5,489 bases of DNA from NCBI GenBank assembly GCA_016205125.1, contig JACQJE010000219.1, positions 1-5,489 of the forward strand, written 5' to 3'. This document shows positions 1 through 5,384 of this stretch, one piece after another. The notes under the pieces were generated by a model. The model did no database searches. It was not told where the DNA came from and worked only from the letters and a program-made list of their open reading frames with translations. Source of the stretch: Deltaproteobacteria bacterium (lineage in GTDB: Bacteria > Bdellovibrionota > O2-12-FULL-43-9 > JACQJE01). A program made the translations under genes and the position numbers. How positions within the stretch are numbered: position 1 is the stretch's first letter; every line of letters begins with the position of its first letter.

Positions 1-50
1 CTCCCTGACAGTGTTTCACGCGGAAAATGACCGGCCTGCTGACGATAACA

Positions 51-79
51 TAGAATTATCTAGTAAATTCATCTATAAT
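51..79 (+). promoter_or_regulatory. Putative sigma-70-type promoter for the gsp operon
   Basis: A perfect TATAAT -10 hexamer lies at 74-79. Seventeen bases upstream, at 51-56, is TAGAAT, which matches only 3 of 6 positions of the TTGACA -35 consensus. The surrounding sequence (about 46-100) is clearly AT-rich compared with the balanced-GC coding sequence that follows. Transcription would begin near position 86, leaving a leader of roughly 36 nt before the gspE ATG at 122. The weak -35 suggests modest or activator-dependent strength. What is seen is the hexamer, spacing and base composition; promoter activity is inferred. Confidence 0.5.
53..70. promoter_or_regulatory. Imperfect palindrome inside the promoter, candidate operator
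   Basis: The 18-bp sequence GAATTATCTAGTAAATTC is symmetric at 14 of 18 positions: GAATT (53-57) pairs with AATTC (66-70) around a central CTAG (60-63), with mismatches only at 58/65 and 59/64. It overlaps the weak -35 element and the spacer and ends 3 nt before the -10 box. A dimeric DNA-binding protein sitting here would directly affect RNA polymerase. The dyad is visible; that it is an operator is inferred, and AT-rich DNA produces short dyads by chance. Confidence 0.3.
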
Positions 80-103
80 AGTAGTGGTACAATGACATCA
101 TCA

Positions 104-111
104 GAGAGGGG
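104..111 (+). promoter_or_regulatory. Ribosome binding site deciding the gspE start
   Basis: The purine-rich GAGAGGGG ends 10 nt before the ATG at 122. It is imperfect, lacking a full GGAGG, but is the best Shine-Dalgarno candidate in the region. It lies downstream of the promoter, supporting initiation at 122 over the upstream in-frame GTG (11) or ATG (92). Confidence 0.5.
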
Positions 112-121
112 TGGTATTGAT

Positions 122-1834
122 ATGGCCTTTCGAGGACGCTTAGGTCAAATTTTGCTGGAACATACCTCCCTCAACAATGCTCAATTGGAAGAGGCTCTTC
201 AGATCCAGAAGGAAACGGGTGAGAGACTGGGGGTGATTCTGGTCAGCAAAGGGTACATCACACCGGAAGAGGTCCTTCGGGCCATGAGCATTCAGGTGGG
301 GGTGCCCTATTATGCCGAAATTCCGGCCAGCGACATCGATGCCGCGCTTGTCAAGAATATCCCGATCAACTTCGCAAAACAGCATGATGTCCTCCCTCTT
401 TTTCGCGACGAAGAGAAGGTCACCGTGGTGGTCTCCGACCCTCTCAACTTTGCGGTGCTTGACGATTTGAGGCTGATCTTTAACTGTGAAATTCAGCCCG
501 TTTTGGCGACCAAAGAAAAGATTCAGGAAGCGATCAACAGGGTTTATGAGCGGAAATCTCAGGAAACGATATCCGAGATTTCGGAAGAGAGCATCGAAGA
601 ACTCAGTTATGAAGCAGAAGGCCCTGTCGACCTCCTTGAAGCGACAGAAGAAGAGGCGCCTGTCATCCGCCTCGTCAATCAGCTCCTCTTCCGGGCTGTT
701 AAAGAGCGGGCAAGCGATATCCACATTGAACCTTATGAGCGCGAACTCTCAGTCCGGTATCGCATTGACGGCGTCCTGTACGAAATCTACACGCCTCCCA
801 AGCGATTTCAGTCGAGCATTACCTCCAGAATCAAGGTTATGGCGAATCTCAACATCGCTGAGAAGCGGCTTCCGCAGGATGGACGGATCCGGATCAAGAT
901 TGCAGGAAAAGAGATCGACATTCGTGTTTCCACCATTCCGACAACCCATGGAGAGCGGATCGTCATGAGGATCCTCGATAAAAGCAACGTCCTCCTTGAA
1001 CTTCCTCATTTAGGCTTCTCGCCAGAAAATTTGAGTGCCATTAAAGACATCGTAGCGCGCAAACATGGGATCTTCCTTGTCACAGGCCCCACGGGAAGCG
1101 GAAAATCGACCACTCTGTACGCTTGTCTCGCTCATCTGAACAACGTGGAGCGAAACATTATCACTGTTGAGGACCCGGTCGAATATCAGATCAAGGGGAT
1201 CGGCCAGATTCCGGTAAACCCAAAAATCAACATGACCTTTGCCTCGGGACTGAGAGCCATTTTGCGCCAGGATCCCGATGTCATCATGGTTGGGGAAATC
1301 CGCGATGTCGAGACGGCTGAAATTGCGGTCCAGGCTTCACTGACAGGTCACCTGGTTTTGAGCACTCTCCATACGAATGACGCACCAGGCGCGCTCACAC
1401 GTCTGGTCGACATGCAGATTGAGCCATTCCTTGTCTCCTCTTCGATTTTGGCTGTGATGGCACAGCGGCTCGTCCGGAGGGTTTGCAAGCAGTGCCACAC
1501 AGAAGTGATCCCCTCCCGCGAAGAGTGCAGACAGATGGGAATTGAGTATGGCCTCGGCAAGCTTAAGATTTACAAGGCAGTTGGATGCGAGAACTGCATC
1601 CACACGGGCTACTCAGGCCGCTCCGCCATTTATGAAATGATGATTATTACAGACAACATCCGGCGGCTCATTGCTCAAAACGCGGATGCCTCGGTGATCA
1701 AAAAGCAGGCGATTGGCGAAGGAATGAAAACCCTAAGAGACGACGGGATCCGGAAAGTGCTTGAAGGGGTGACCACTCTGGAAGAGGTACTGCGTGTCAC
1801 GCAGGTGGATATTGAGAAGGGTCTGACGGAGTAA
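122..1834 (+). CDS. gspE: Type II secretion system ATPase GspE with MshEN-type N-terminal domain
   Basis: This cytoplasmic hexameric ATPase of the GspE/PilB family powers pseudopilus assembly. Counting from the ATG at 122 gives 570 residues. The N-terminus carries two tandem 24-residue repeats (residues 6-29 and 35-58, each beginning RLG and ending in Q) with a 5-residue spacer, which is the MshEN layout known to bind cyclic di-GMP. An acidic linker (about 146-181) follows, then the N2 domain with ASDIHIEP (197-204) and AEKRLPQDGR (246-255). The catalytic domain has Walker A GPTGSGKST (322-330, Lys328), the Asp box VEDPVE (349-354), Walker B around DPDVIMVGEIRD (384-395) and the His box TGHLVLSTLHTND (408-420). 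A zinc-type tetracysteine (Cys455, 458, 489, 492) is typical of GspE and argues against PilT. No essential motif is missing. An in-frame extension back to a GTG at 11 is rejected because a promoter lies within it. The gspF start follows the stop after 7 nt. Confidence 0.95.
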   Translation: MAFRGRLGQILLEHTSLNNAQLEEALQIQKETGERLGVILVSKGYITPEEVLRAMSIQVGVPYYAEIPASDIDAALVKNIPINFAKQHDVLPLFRDEEKVTVVVSDPLNFAVLDDLRLIFNCEIQPVLATKEKIQEAINRVYERKSQETISEISEESIEELSYEAEGPVDLLEATEEEAPVIRLVNQLLFRAVKERASDIHIEPYERELSVRYRIDGVLYEIYTPPKRFQSSITSRIKVMANLNIAEKRLPQDGRIRIKIAGKEIDIRVSTIPTTHGERIVMRILDKSNVLLELPHLGFSPENLSAIKDIVARKHGIFLVTGPTGSGKSTTLYACLAHLNNVERNIITVEDPVEYQIKGIGQIPVNPKINMTFASGLRAILRQDPDVIMVGEIRDVETAEIAVQASLTGHLVLSTLHTNDAPGALTRLVDMQIEPFLVSSSILAVMAQRLVRRVCKQCHTEVIPSREECRQMGIEYGLGKLKIYKAVGCENCIHTGYSGRSAIYEMMIITDNIRRLIAQNADASVIKKQAIGEGMKTLRDDGIRKVLEGVTTLEEVLRVTQVDIEKGLTE

Positions 1835-1841
1835 GACCTCC

Positions 1842-3059
1842 ATGCCGCTATTCGAATACAAGGGATTGGATCAAAAAGGGCGCGCAATCAAAGGGACCCT
1901 CGATGCCGATTCTGAGCGCGCGGTCCGCGCAAAACTCAAAACCCAGGGGATTTATCCGACTGAAATCGCAGAAAAGACAACAGCAGAAACTGCGAGACTG
2001 GGCAGGCGGACATTTAAACTCTTCGGAGATCGCATCAAAGTTCAGGATATTTCGTTGATGACGCGCCAGCTTTCCACTCTGATTCGCGCGCATGTCCCCC
2101 TTGTCGAGGGACTCAATGCACTCTCGGAACAGGTAGAAAACAACCGCCTTCGCCTCATTCTCACAGAGGTCCGCGACCGCGTCAACGAAGGGAGCTCACT
2201 AGCGGACGCACTCGCCAAACATCCGAAGGTCTTTTCCGGACTCTATGTCAATATGATCCGCGCTGGAGAATCGAGTGGAACGCTCGATGTCGTAAGCGGC
2301 CGCCTCAGCGAGTTCATGGAGAAGCAGGTTGCTCTGAAGAACAAAGTTGTCGGGACAATGACCTATCCTGTGATCATGATGGGGGTCGGCCTGCTCGTTC
2401 TCACCGCCCTTTTTGTCTTTGTCATCCCTCAGATCACAAGCGTCTTTAAAGAGCTCGGCCAGGCCCTTCCCCTCCCTACCGTCATCCTCATTAAGATCAG
2501 TGACTTCGTAAGAGGATACTGGCATCTCCTGTTGTTAATGATTGGAACTTTTGTTTGGTTCTTCCAGCGCTACATTCGCACGGAAAAAGGGAAACTCTGG
2601 TTTGACCGAAAAAAGCTTACTCTGCCGATCTTTGGCCATCTGACCCGGATGATTGCGATTTCCCGCTTCACGCGGACGCTCAGCACTTTGCTCAGCAGCG
2701 GGGTCACACTGATCACTGCAATGGACATTTGCAAATTCATCGTCAATAATGAACAGTTGAAAAGGGTTGTTGAAGAAGCGAAGGCGAGCATCACTGAAGG
2801 GCAAAGCATTGCCGGACCGCTGAAAAAGAGCGGCGAGTTTCCCCCGCTGGTGACCCATATGATTGCCATTGGCGAGAAAACGGGCGAACTGGAAGAGATG
2901 CTTGTCCATGTTGCAGAAGCCTATGAGAGTCAGATTGAGAGTATCATCGCTTCACTCACCTCATTGCTGGAACCGGTAATGATCGTGACGATGGGATTGG
3001 TGGTGGGCGTCATTGTTATGGCCATCATGCTGCCGATGTTACAACTGTCAGGTCTCTAA
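1842..3059 (+). CDS. gspF: Type II secretion system inner-membrane platform protein GspF
   Basis: This polytopic inner-membrane protein couples the GspE ATPase to the pseudopilins. Its 405 residues are the usual family length. The N-terminus has the conserved MPLFEYKGLDQKGRAIKGTL opening (1-20). Two homologous cytoplasmic T2SSF domains follow, about 70-170 and 272-375. Each carries an equivalent start (MTRQLSTLIRAHVPLVEGL at 73-91; RFTRTLSTLLSSGVTL at 275-290) and a matching AGE/IGE-x-S/T-G segment (141-146 and 343-348). Predicted membrane segments are about 175-196, 226-244 and 378-400, the standard three. The ATG start has GGAG at 1828-1831 (10-nt spacing) overlapping the end of gspE, so translation is probably coupled. 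The type IV pilus homologue PilC is excluded by context: all following genes are T2SS pseudopilins. Confidence 0.95.
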   Translation: MPLFEYKGLDQKGRAIKGTLDADSERAVRAKLKTQGIYPTEIAEKTTAETARLGRRTFKLFGDRIKVQDISLMTRQLSTLIRAHVPLVEGLNALSEQVENNRLRLILTEVRDRVNEGSSLADALAKHPKVFSGLYVNMIRAGESSGTLDVVSGRLSEFMEKQVALKNKVVGTMTYPVIMMGVGLLVLTALFVFVIPQITSVFKELGQALPLPTVILIKISDFVRGYWHLLLLMIGTFVWFFQRYIRTEKGKLWFDRKKLTLPIFGHLTRMIAISRFTRTLSTLLSSGVTLITAMDICKFIVNNEQLKRVVEEAKASITEGQSIAGPLKKSGEFPPLVTHMIAIGEKTGELEEMLVHVAEAYESQIESIIASLTSLLEPVMIVTMGLVVGVIVMAIMLPMLQLSGL

Positions 3060-3068
3060 GTGGAAAAA

Positions 3069-3074
3069 GAGGAG
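3069..3074 (+). promoter_or_regulatory. Strong Shine-Dalgarno deciding the gspG start
   Basis: GAGGAG lies 9 nt before the ATG at 3084, close to ideal. The competing GTG at 3060, which directly abuts the gspF stop codon, has only a weak AGG (3050-3052) upstream. This favours 3084. Confidence 0.65.
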
Positions 3075-3083
3075 AAACCAAAG

Positions 3084-3539
3084 ATGGAGCTATCACATCC
3101 AAATCGTTTTCAAAGCATTTTTTCTGAAAAAGGGATGACCCTCATTGAAATCATGGTCGTCCTGATCATCATCGGTCTGACCATGACCATTGTCGCAACC
3201 AATGTCTTTAAGCGACTTGAACAGGCAAAGGTGGAAACGACAAAGACACAGATCAAAGCGCTCGCTCAACCCCTCGGTCTCTACCGTCAGGATGTCGGGT
3301 TTTACCCCTCCACAGCGCAGGGACTCGAAGCGCTCCTTGAAAAACCGACAGTGGGAAAAATCCCCGACAATTGGGATGGGCCCTACATTGAAAGTAAGAA
3401 GACTCCAAAAGATGCCTGGGATAAGGATTTTGAATACAGCTGTGAAGACGGCCGCAACTACACCCTCATCTCCCGGGGGGCGGATAAAGAGCCGGGTGGC
3501 GAGGGACCAGACGCCGATATTTCAAGCGACGACCTCTGA
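3084..3539 (+). CDS. gspG: Major pseudopilin GspG of the type II secretion system
   Basis: This is the main subunit of the periplasmic pseudopilus. From the ATG at 3084 it has 151 residues; a GTG at 3060 would add 8. The prepilin peptidase site is Lys16-Gly17|Met18, followed by TLIEIMVVLIIIGLTM, with the essential Glu at mature +5 (Glu22). The +1 residue is Met rather than the usual Phe. The globular part has the GspG hallmarks: LGLYRQDVGFYPSTAQGLEALL (64-85), the Trp-containing stretch 95-113 and a C-terminal GADKEPGGEGPDADI loop (132-146). That loop corresponds to the family's calcium-binding region, with Asp134, Asp143 and Asp145 as likely ligands. The normally conserved D-P-W-G turn reads D-A-W-D (110-113). 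There is a single Cys (Cys120), so no internal disulfide is possible. It follows gspF by 24 nt, and gspH starts 9 nt after its stop. Confidence 0.93.
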   Translation: MELSHPNRFQSIFSEKGMTLIEIMVVLIIIGLTMTIVATNVFKRLEQAKVETTKTQIKALAQPLGLYRQDVGFYPSTAQGLEALLEKPTVGKIPDNWDGPYIESKKTPKDAWDKDFEYSCEDGRNYTLISRGADKEPGGEGPDADISSDDL

Positions 3540-3548
3540 GGTTTTGAA

Positions 3549-4124
3549 ATGCGTTCTGACAAGGGGATGACGCTGATTGAAGTGATGGTCGCGCTGGCCG
3601 TTGCCGCGATGACCTTACTGGTGGTTATTCCAAATTATAATGCCTCGTACAAGGTCAATCTCAAGAGTGCATCCCGCACCCTGTCCGGTGTTTTTCGCTA
3701 CATATACAATGGGGCCATCGCGCGCAATCATGTCTACCGGGTTGTCTTTGACCTCGATCGAGAGCTTTATTGGGTGGAATCTTCCAGCCAAACGCTGATC
3801 TCATCAACGATGGAATCACCCGAAAACGGAAAAAAGGAGGAGGGGGCTCCCCCCCCATCCTTTCAAAAAGACGACTCTAAACTCGGAAAAGAGACCTCTC
3901 TACCGCGGGGAGTGGAATTTGAGAGTATTGAAAGAAGCTCTTCCAAAGAGCCGATCACTTCCGGAAAGGTTTTTGTTCACGCATTCCCTCACGGCTTTGT
4001 AGAACAGGTCGCGATCCACCTTATCGATGCAGGAGATCATGAGATGACGATTATCAATCGCCCGCTCATGGGGAGCACAAAAATCTATGCACAGCGGCAA
4101 TCTCTGCCACACCCGGAAAAATAG
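3549..4124 (+). CDS. gspH: Minor pseudopilin GspH
   Basis: This minor pseudopilin of the GspH/FimT family has 191 residues. The leader is six residues, MRSDKG, cut before MTLIEVMVALAVAAMTLLVV (7-26), with Glu at mature +5. Residues 38-76 (SASRTLSGVFRYIYNGAIAR, then HVYRVVFDLDRELYWV) match the typical first helix and strand of GspH. The C-terminal part (GKVFVHAFPHGFVEQVAIHL at 139-158, then MTIINRPLMGSTKIY at 166-180) matches the closing beta-sheet. Between them, residues 88-117 form a hydrophilic, low-complexity insert (K/E/P/S-rich) encoded over a strong DNA hairpin. The TGAGG ribosome binding site (3537-3541) overlaps the gspG stop codon, with 7-nt spacing. The last 38 nt overlap gspI. Assignment rests on the pilin N-terminus, the fold-like pattern and position after gspG; sequence identity is expected to be low. 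Confidence 0.88.
   Translation: MRSDKGMTLIEVMVALAVAAMTLLVVIPNYNASYKVNLKSASRTLSGVFRYIYNGAIARNHVYRVVFDLDRELYWVESSSQTLISSTMESPENGKKEEGAPPPSFQKDDSKLGKETSLPRGVEFESIERSSSKEPITSGKVFVHAFPHGFVEQVAIHLIDAGDHEMTIINRPLMGSTKIYAQRQSLPHPEK
3833..3863 (+). repeat. Strong inverted repeat (hairpin) inside gspH
   Basis: A G-rich left arm (3833-3846) pairs with a C-rich right arm (3850-3863): 12 of 14 pairs match, with mismatches at 3839/3857 and 3841/3855 and a CTC loop. The left arm also contains AAGGAGG (3834-3840), a near-perfect Shine-Dalgarno sequence with no start codon at a useful distance. It is not a Rho-independent terminator, since a CAAAAAG stretch, not a T-run, follows. It encodes the low-complexity insert of GspH (about residues 96-105). 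Confidence 0.55.
4070..4075 (+). promoter_or_regulatory. Ribosome binding site for gspI, inside gspH
   Basis: GGGGAG lies 11 nt before the ATG at 4087, within the gspH coding region. It supports the overlapping start. No other in-frame start codon lies between 4087 and the pilin signal at 4138. Confidence 0.5.
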
Positions 4125-4623
4125 CAGCTGCGGGACGGGCTTCACCCTGATCGAAATCATGATTGCATTAGGCATTCTGGCGCTCTCGCTTGGAGCCATC
4201 TTCACATCGCAGAGTAACGCCATTCGCACAAGCTTCCGAACAGAACAGCTCAATACTGCCCTGTTCCTCGCACAGATGAAAATGGAAGAGACCTTGCTGG
4301 AACAAAGCGGCCAAGAAGTCGCCTCAGGACCTGACCAGACAGGATCTTTTGAAGAGCCGTACGAGACTTACAAATGGAAGGTCTCGATTCAGGATTTTAG
4401 CTACGACCTCTCCTTTTTAGGCCAGCAGGCGGTCCAGGGAGGTGAACAAACTGAAGGGGGGCAGTCTCAGGCCCTTACCGCGATATTGCCTAAGATTACA
4501 GAGGCGATTGGGCGCGCCGTCAAAGAAATCACTGTAACGGTCTCGTGGCCAGCCGGTGAAGGGGAAAAGAGTTATTCAGTAACGTCGCATCTGCTCAATT
4601 TTAAAACCCTGGGAATCTTGTGA
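4087..4623 (+). CDS. gspI: Minor pseudopilin GspI
   Basis: This minor pseudopilin is expected to sit at the pseudopilus tip with GspJ and GspK. It has 178 residues, longer than the roughly 120-130 usual for GspI. The 18-residue leader ends at Thr17-Gly18, cut before FTLIEIMIALGILALSLGAI (19-38), with Glu at mature +5. The family-typical helix TALFLAQMKMEETLLEQ (57-73) follows; LAxxKMEE is characteristic of GspI. A conserved Trp-containing strand is at 95-102 (YKWKVSIQ) and the closing strands ITVTVSW and YSVTSHLLN are at 148-171. The extra length lies mainly at 105-140, a Q/G-rich stretch plus a probable helix. The leader contains two Cys (7 and 15), unusual for a cytoplasmic signal. The start lies inside gspH (38-nt overlap), and no other start would keep the pilin signal. 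Confidence 0.87.
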   Translation: MHSGNLCHTRKNSSCGTGFTLIEIMIALGILALSLGAIFTSQSNAIRTSFRTEQLNTALFLAQMKMEETLLEQSGQEVASGPDQTGSFEEPYETYKWKVSIQDFSYDLSFLGQQAVQGGEQTEGGQSQALTAILPKITEAIGRAVKEITVTVSWPAGEGEKSYSVTSHLLNFKTLGIL

Positions 4624-4626
4624 GGA
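4622..4626 (+). promoter_or_regulatory. Ribosome binding site for the TTG start of gspJ
   Basis: GAGGA overlaps the gspI stop codon (TGA, 4621-4623) and stands 4 nt before the TTG at 4631. No ATG or GTG exists in this frame between the gspI stop and the pilin signal, so TTG is the only start that keeps the leader peptide. Confidence 0.6.
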
Positions 4627-4630
4627 AAAG

Positions 4631-5383
4631 TTGAGAGAAGAAAAGGGCTTTACGCTCATAGAAATCATGATCGCAATTCTCATCGTCGGATTTATGGCGA
4701 TGTTGATGGGCGATGCGACCAGAAGATCTTTTGAGGTGAGAGACCGTCTTCATGATAAGGCGGAGCTTTTTCACAATGTGAGAACTCTGCAGTTTCTTTT
4801 GAGCAGAGACATCCGACTGGCATACAACCTCCCTGAAGAGAAAAAAAGAGAAGAGGAAAAAGAGAAACAGCCCCCTCGCTTCTCCCCCCTCTTTAAAGGA
4901 GGTAAAAACCGCGTCCTCTTTTCGACCACTTCGCATCGCCGCCTCTATGAAGAAGCGACGGAGTCGGAACTTGCCATTGTCGAATATCGTCTGGAAACAA
5001 GCGAAGAGGATCTGGAGTTGAAACAAGTCGTCAAGAGAGAAAAGGTCTTTTTCGATGAAGATCCAGACAGAGGGGGTGACGAATACCCGGTGGCCGATCA
5101 GCTCATCGATCTTTCGCTCAAATATTATGACAAAGAAAATGATCAGTGGTCCGAGACGTGGGATTCCACTGGTGGAACGCAGATTGGAAAATTTCCCGAT
5201 GCGGTCTCTTTCGAGGTGAAGTACTTCGAAAAAAAGAAAAAAGGCGAAAAAGCAATCTCCACTGTGGTTCGTCTCGAAGTGCCAAATCTCGAGTTGCCAA
5301 AAACCGAAGAGGGTGTGCCAGGCGGGGGAGGTGCGCCACCGAAAGAGGATCAGAAGCCCAAAGAGCCTCCCCAGGAAGAATGA
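4631..5383 (+). CDS. gspJ: Minor pseudopilin GspJ, TTG start
   Basis: This minor pseudopilin of the tip complex has 250 residues, slightly longer than most GspJ. The leader MREEKG (1-6) is cut before FTLIEIMIAILIVGFMAMLM (7-26), with Glu at mature +5. Family features are the long helix with LQFLLSRDIRLAYN (53-66), ELAIVEYRLE (113-122), YYDKENDQWSETWDS (165-179, the Y-D...W...W pattern) and FPDAVSFEV (188-196). Two regions are atypical. A charged, low-complexity insert at 68-91 ends in PLFKGG and is coded over a C-run/AAAGGAGG element. A Pro/Gly/Glu-rich acidic tail at 219-250 looks disordered. The codons for Lys201-202 (AAA AAG at 5231-5236) form an A_AAA_AAG slippery heptamer. Initiation at TTG is inferred from the ribosome binding site on the gspI stop and the intact leader. 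gspK begins 1 nt after the stop. Confidence 0.88.
   Translation: MREEKGFTLIEIMIAILIVGFMAMLMGDATRRSFEVRDRLHDKAELFHNVRTLQFLLSRDIRLAYNLPEEKKREEEKEKQPPRFSPLFKGGKNRVLFSTTSHRRLYEEATESELAIVEYRLETSEEDLELKQVVKREKVFFDEDPDRGGDEYPVADQLIDLSLKYYDKENDQWSETWDSTGGTQIGKFPDAVSFEVKYFEKKKKGEKAISTVVRLEVPNLELPKTEEGVPGGGGAPPKEDQKPKEPPQEE
4882..4903 (+). repeat. C-run / AAAGGAGG palindromic element inside gspJ
   Basis: Sequence CTCCCCCCTCTTTAAAGGAGGT centres on the perfect 8-bp palindrome CTTTAAAG (4891-4898), flanked by a C-run on the left and GGAGG on the right that can pair with one bulge. AAAGGAGGT (4895-4903) is almost a perfect anti-anti-Shine-Dalgarno match, yet no start codon follows in range. It encodes SPLFKGG (85-91). 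From memory, short palindromes giving peptides of the type PPLxKGG occur as dispersed in-frame repeats in several environmental bacteria; membership here is inferred. Confidence 0.4.
5230..5236 (+). other. Candidate -1 frameshift slippery heptamer in gspJ
   Basis: A_AAA_AAG sits in the correct phase, with zero-frame codons AAA (5231-5233) and AAG (5234-5236) preceded by A. An SD-like GAGGTG (5213-5218) lies 11 nt upstream, similar to the stimulatory layout known for E. coli dnaX. The -1 frame is open to a TGA at 5386-5388 and would replace the acidic tail with an Arg/Lys/Ser-rich one. No strong hairpin was seen at the usual 5-8 nt downstream. Because lysine-rich coding generates such runs by chance, function is uncertain. 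Confidence 0.2.
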
Positions 5384-5384
5384 T

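Noticed and set aside
1..30. Possible C-terminal tail of an upstream gene, ending at TGA 28-30 (reads LPDSVSRGK)
   Set aside because: Ten codons are too few to identify a gene. The change from balanced to AT-rich composition after about 45 fits an upstream gene ending here, but nothing shows which one.
11..121. N-terminal extension of GspE to a GTG at 11 (37 extra residues)
   Set aside because: The stretch is AT-rich, contains a TATAAT promoter box and a palindrome, and encodes no recognisable part of the ATPase. The MshEN domain starts right after the ATG at 122.
140..724. 194-codon minus-strand frame opposite gspE
   Set aside because: It lies antisense to the well-conserved MshEN and N2 regions of GspE, shows no family motifs and has no convincing ribosome binding site context.
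486..968. 160-codon plus-strand frame inside gspE
   Set aside because: It is an out-of-frame shadow of gspE with a Ser/Arg-rich, low-information translation.
3833..3870. Rho-independent terminator in gspH
   Set aside because: The hairpin is strong, but no T-run follows it and the operon clearly continues through four more genes.
4841..4847. A7 run in gspJ as a second slippery site
   Set aside because: It reads G_AAA_AAA_A in the zero frame, not the canonical X_XXY_YYZ heptamer, and it lies in a Lys/Glu-rich coding stretch where such runs are expected.
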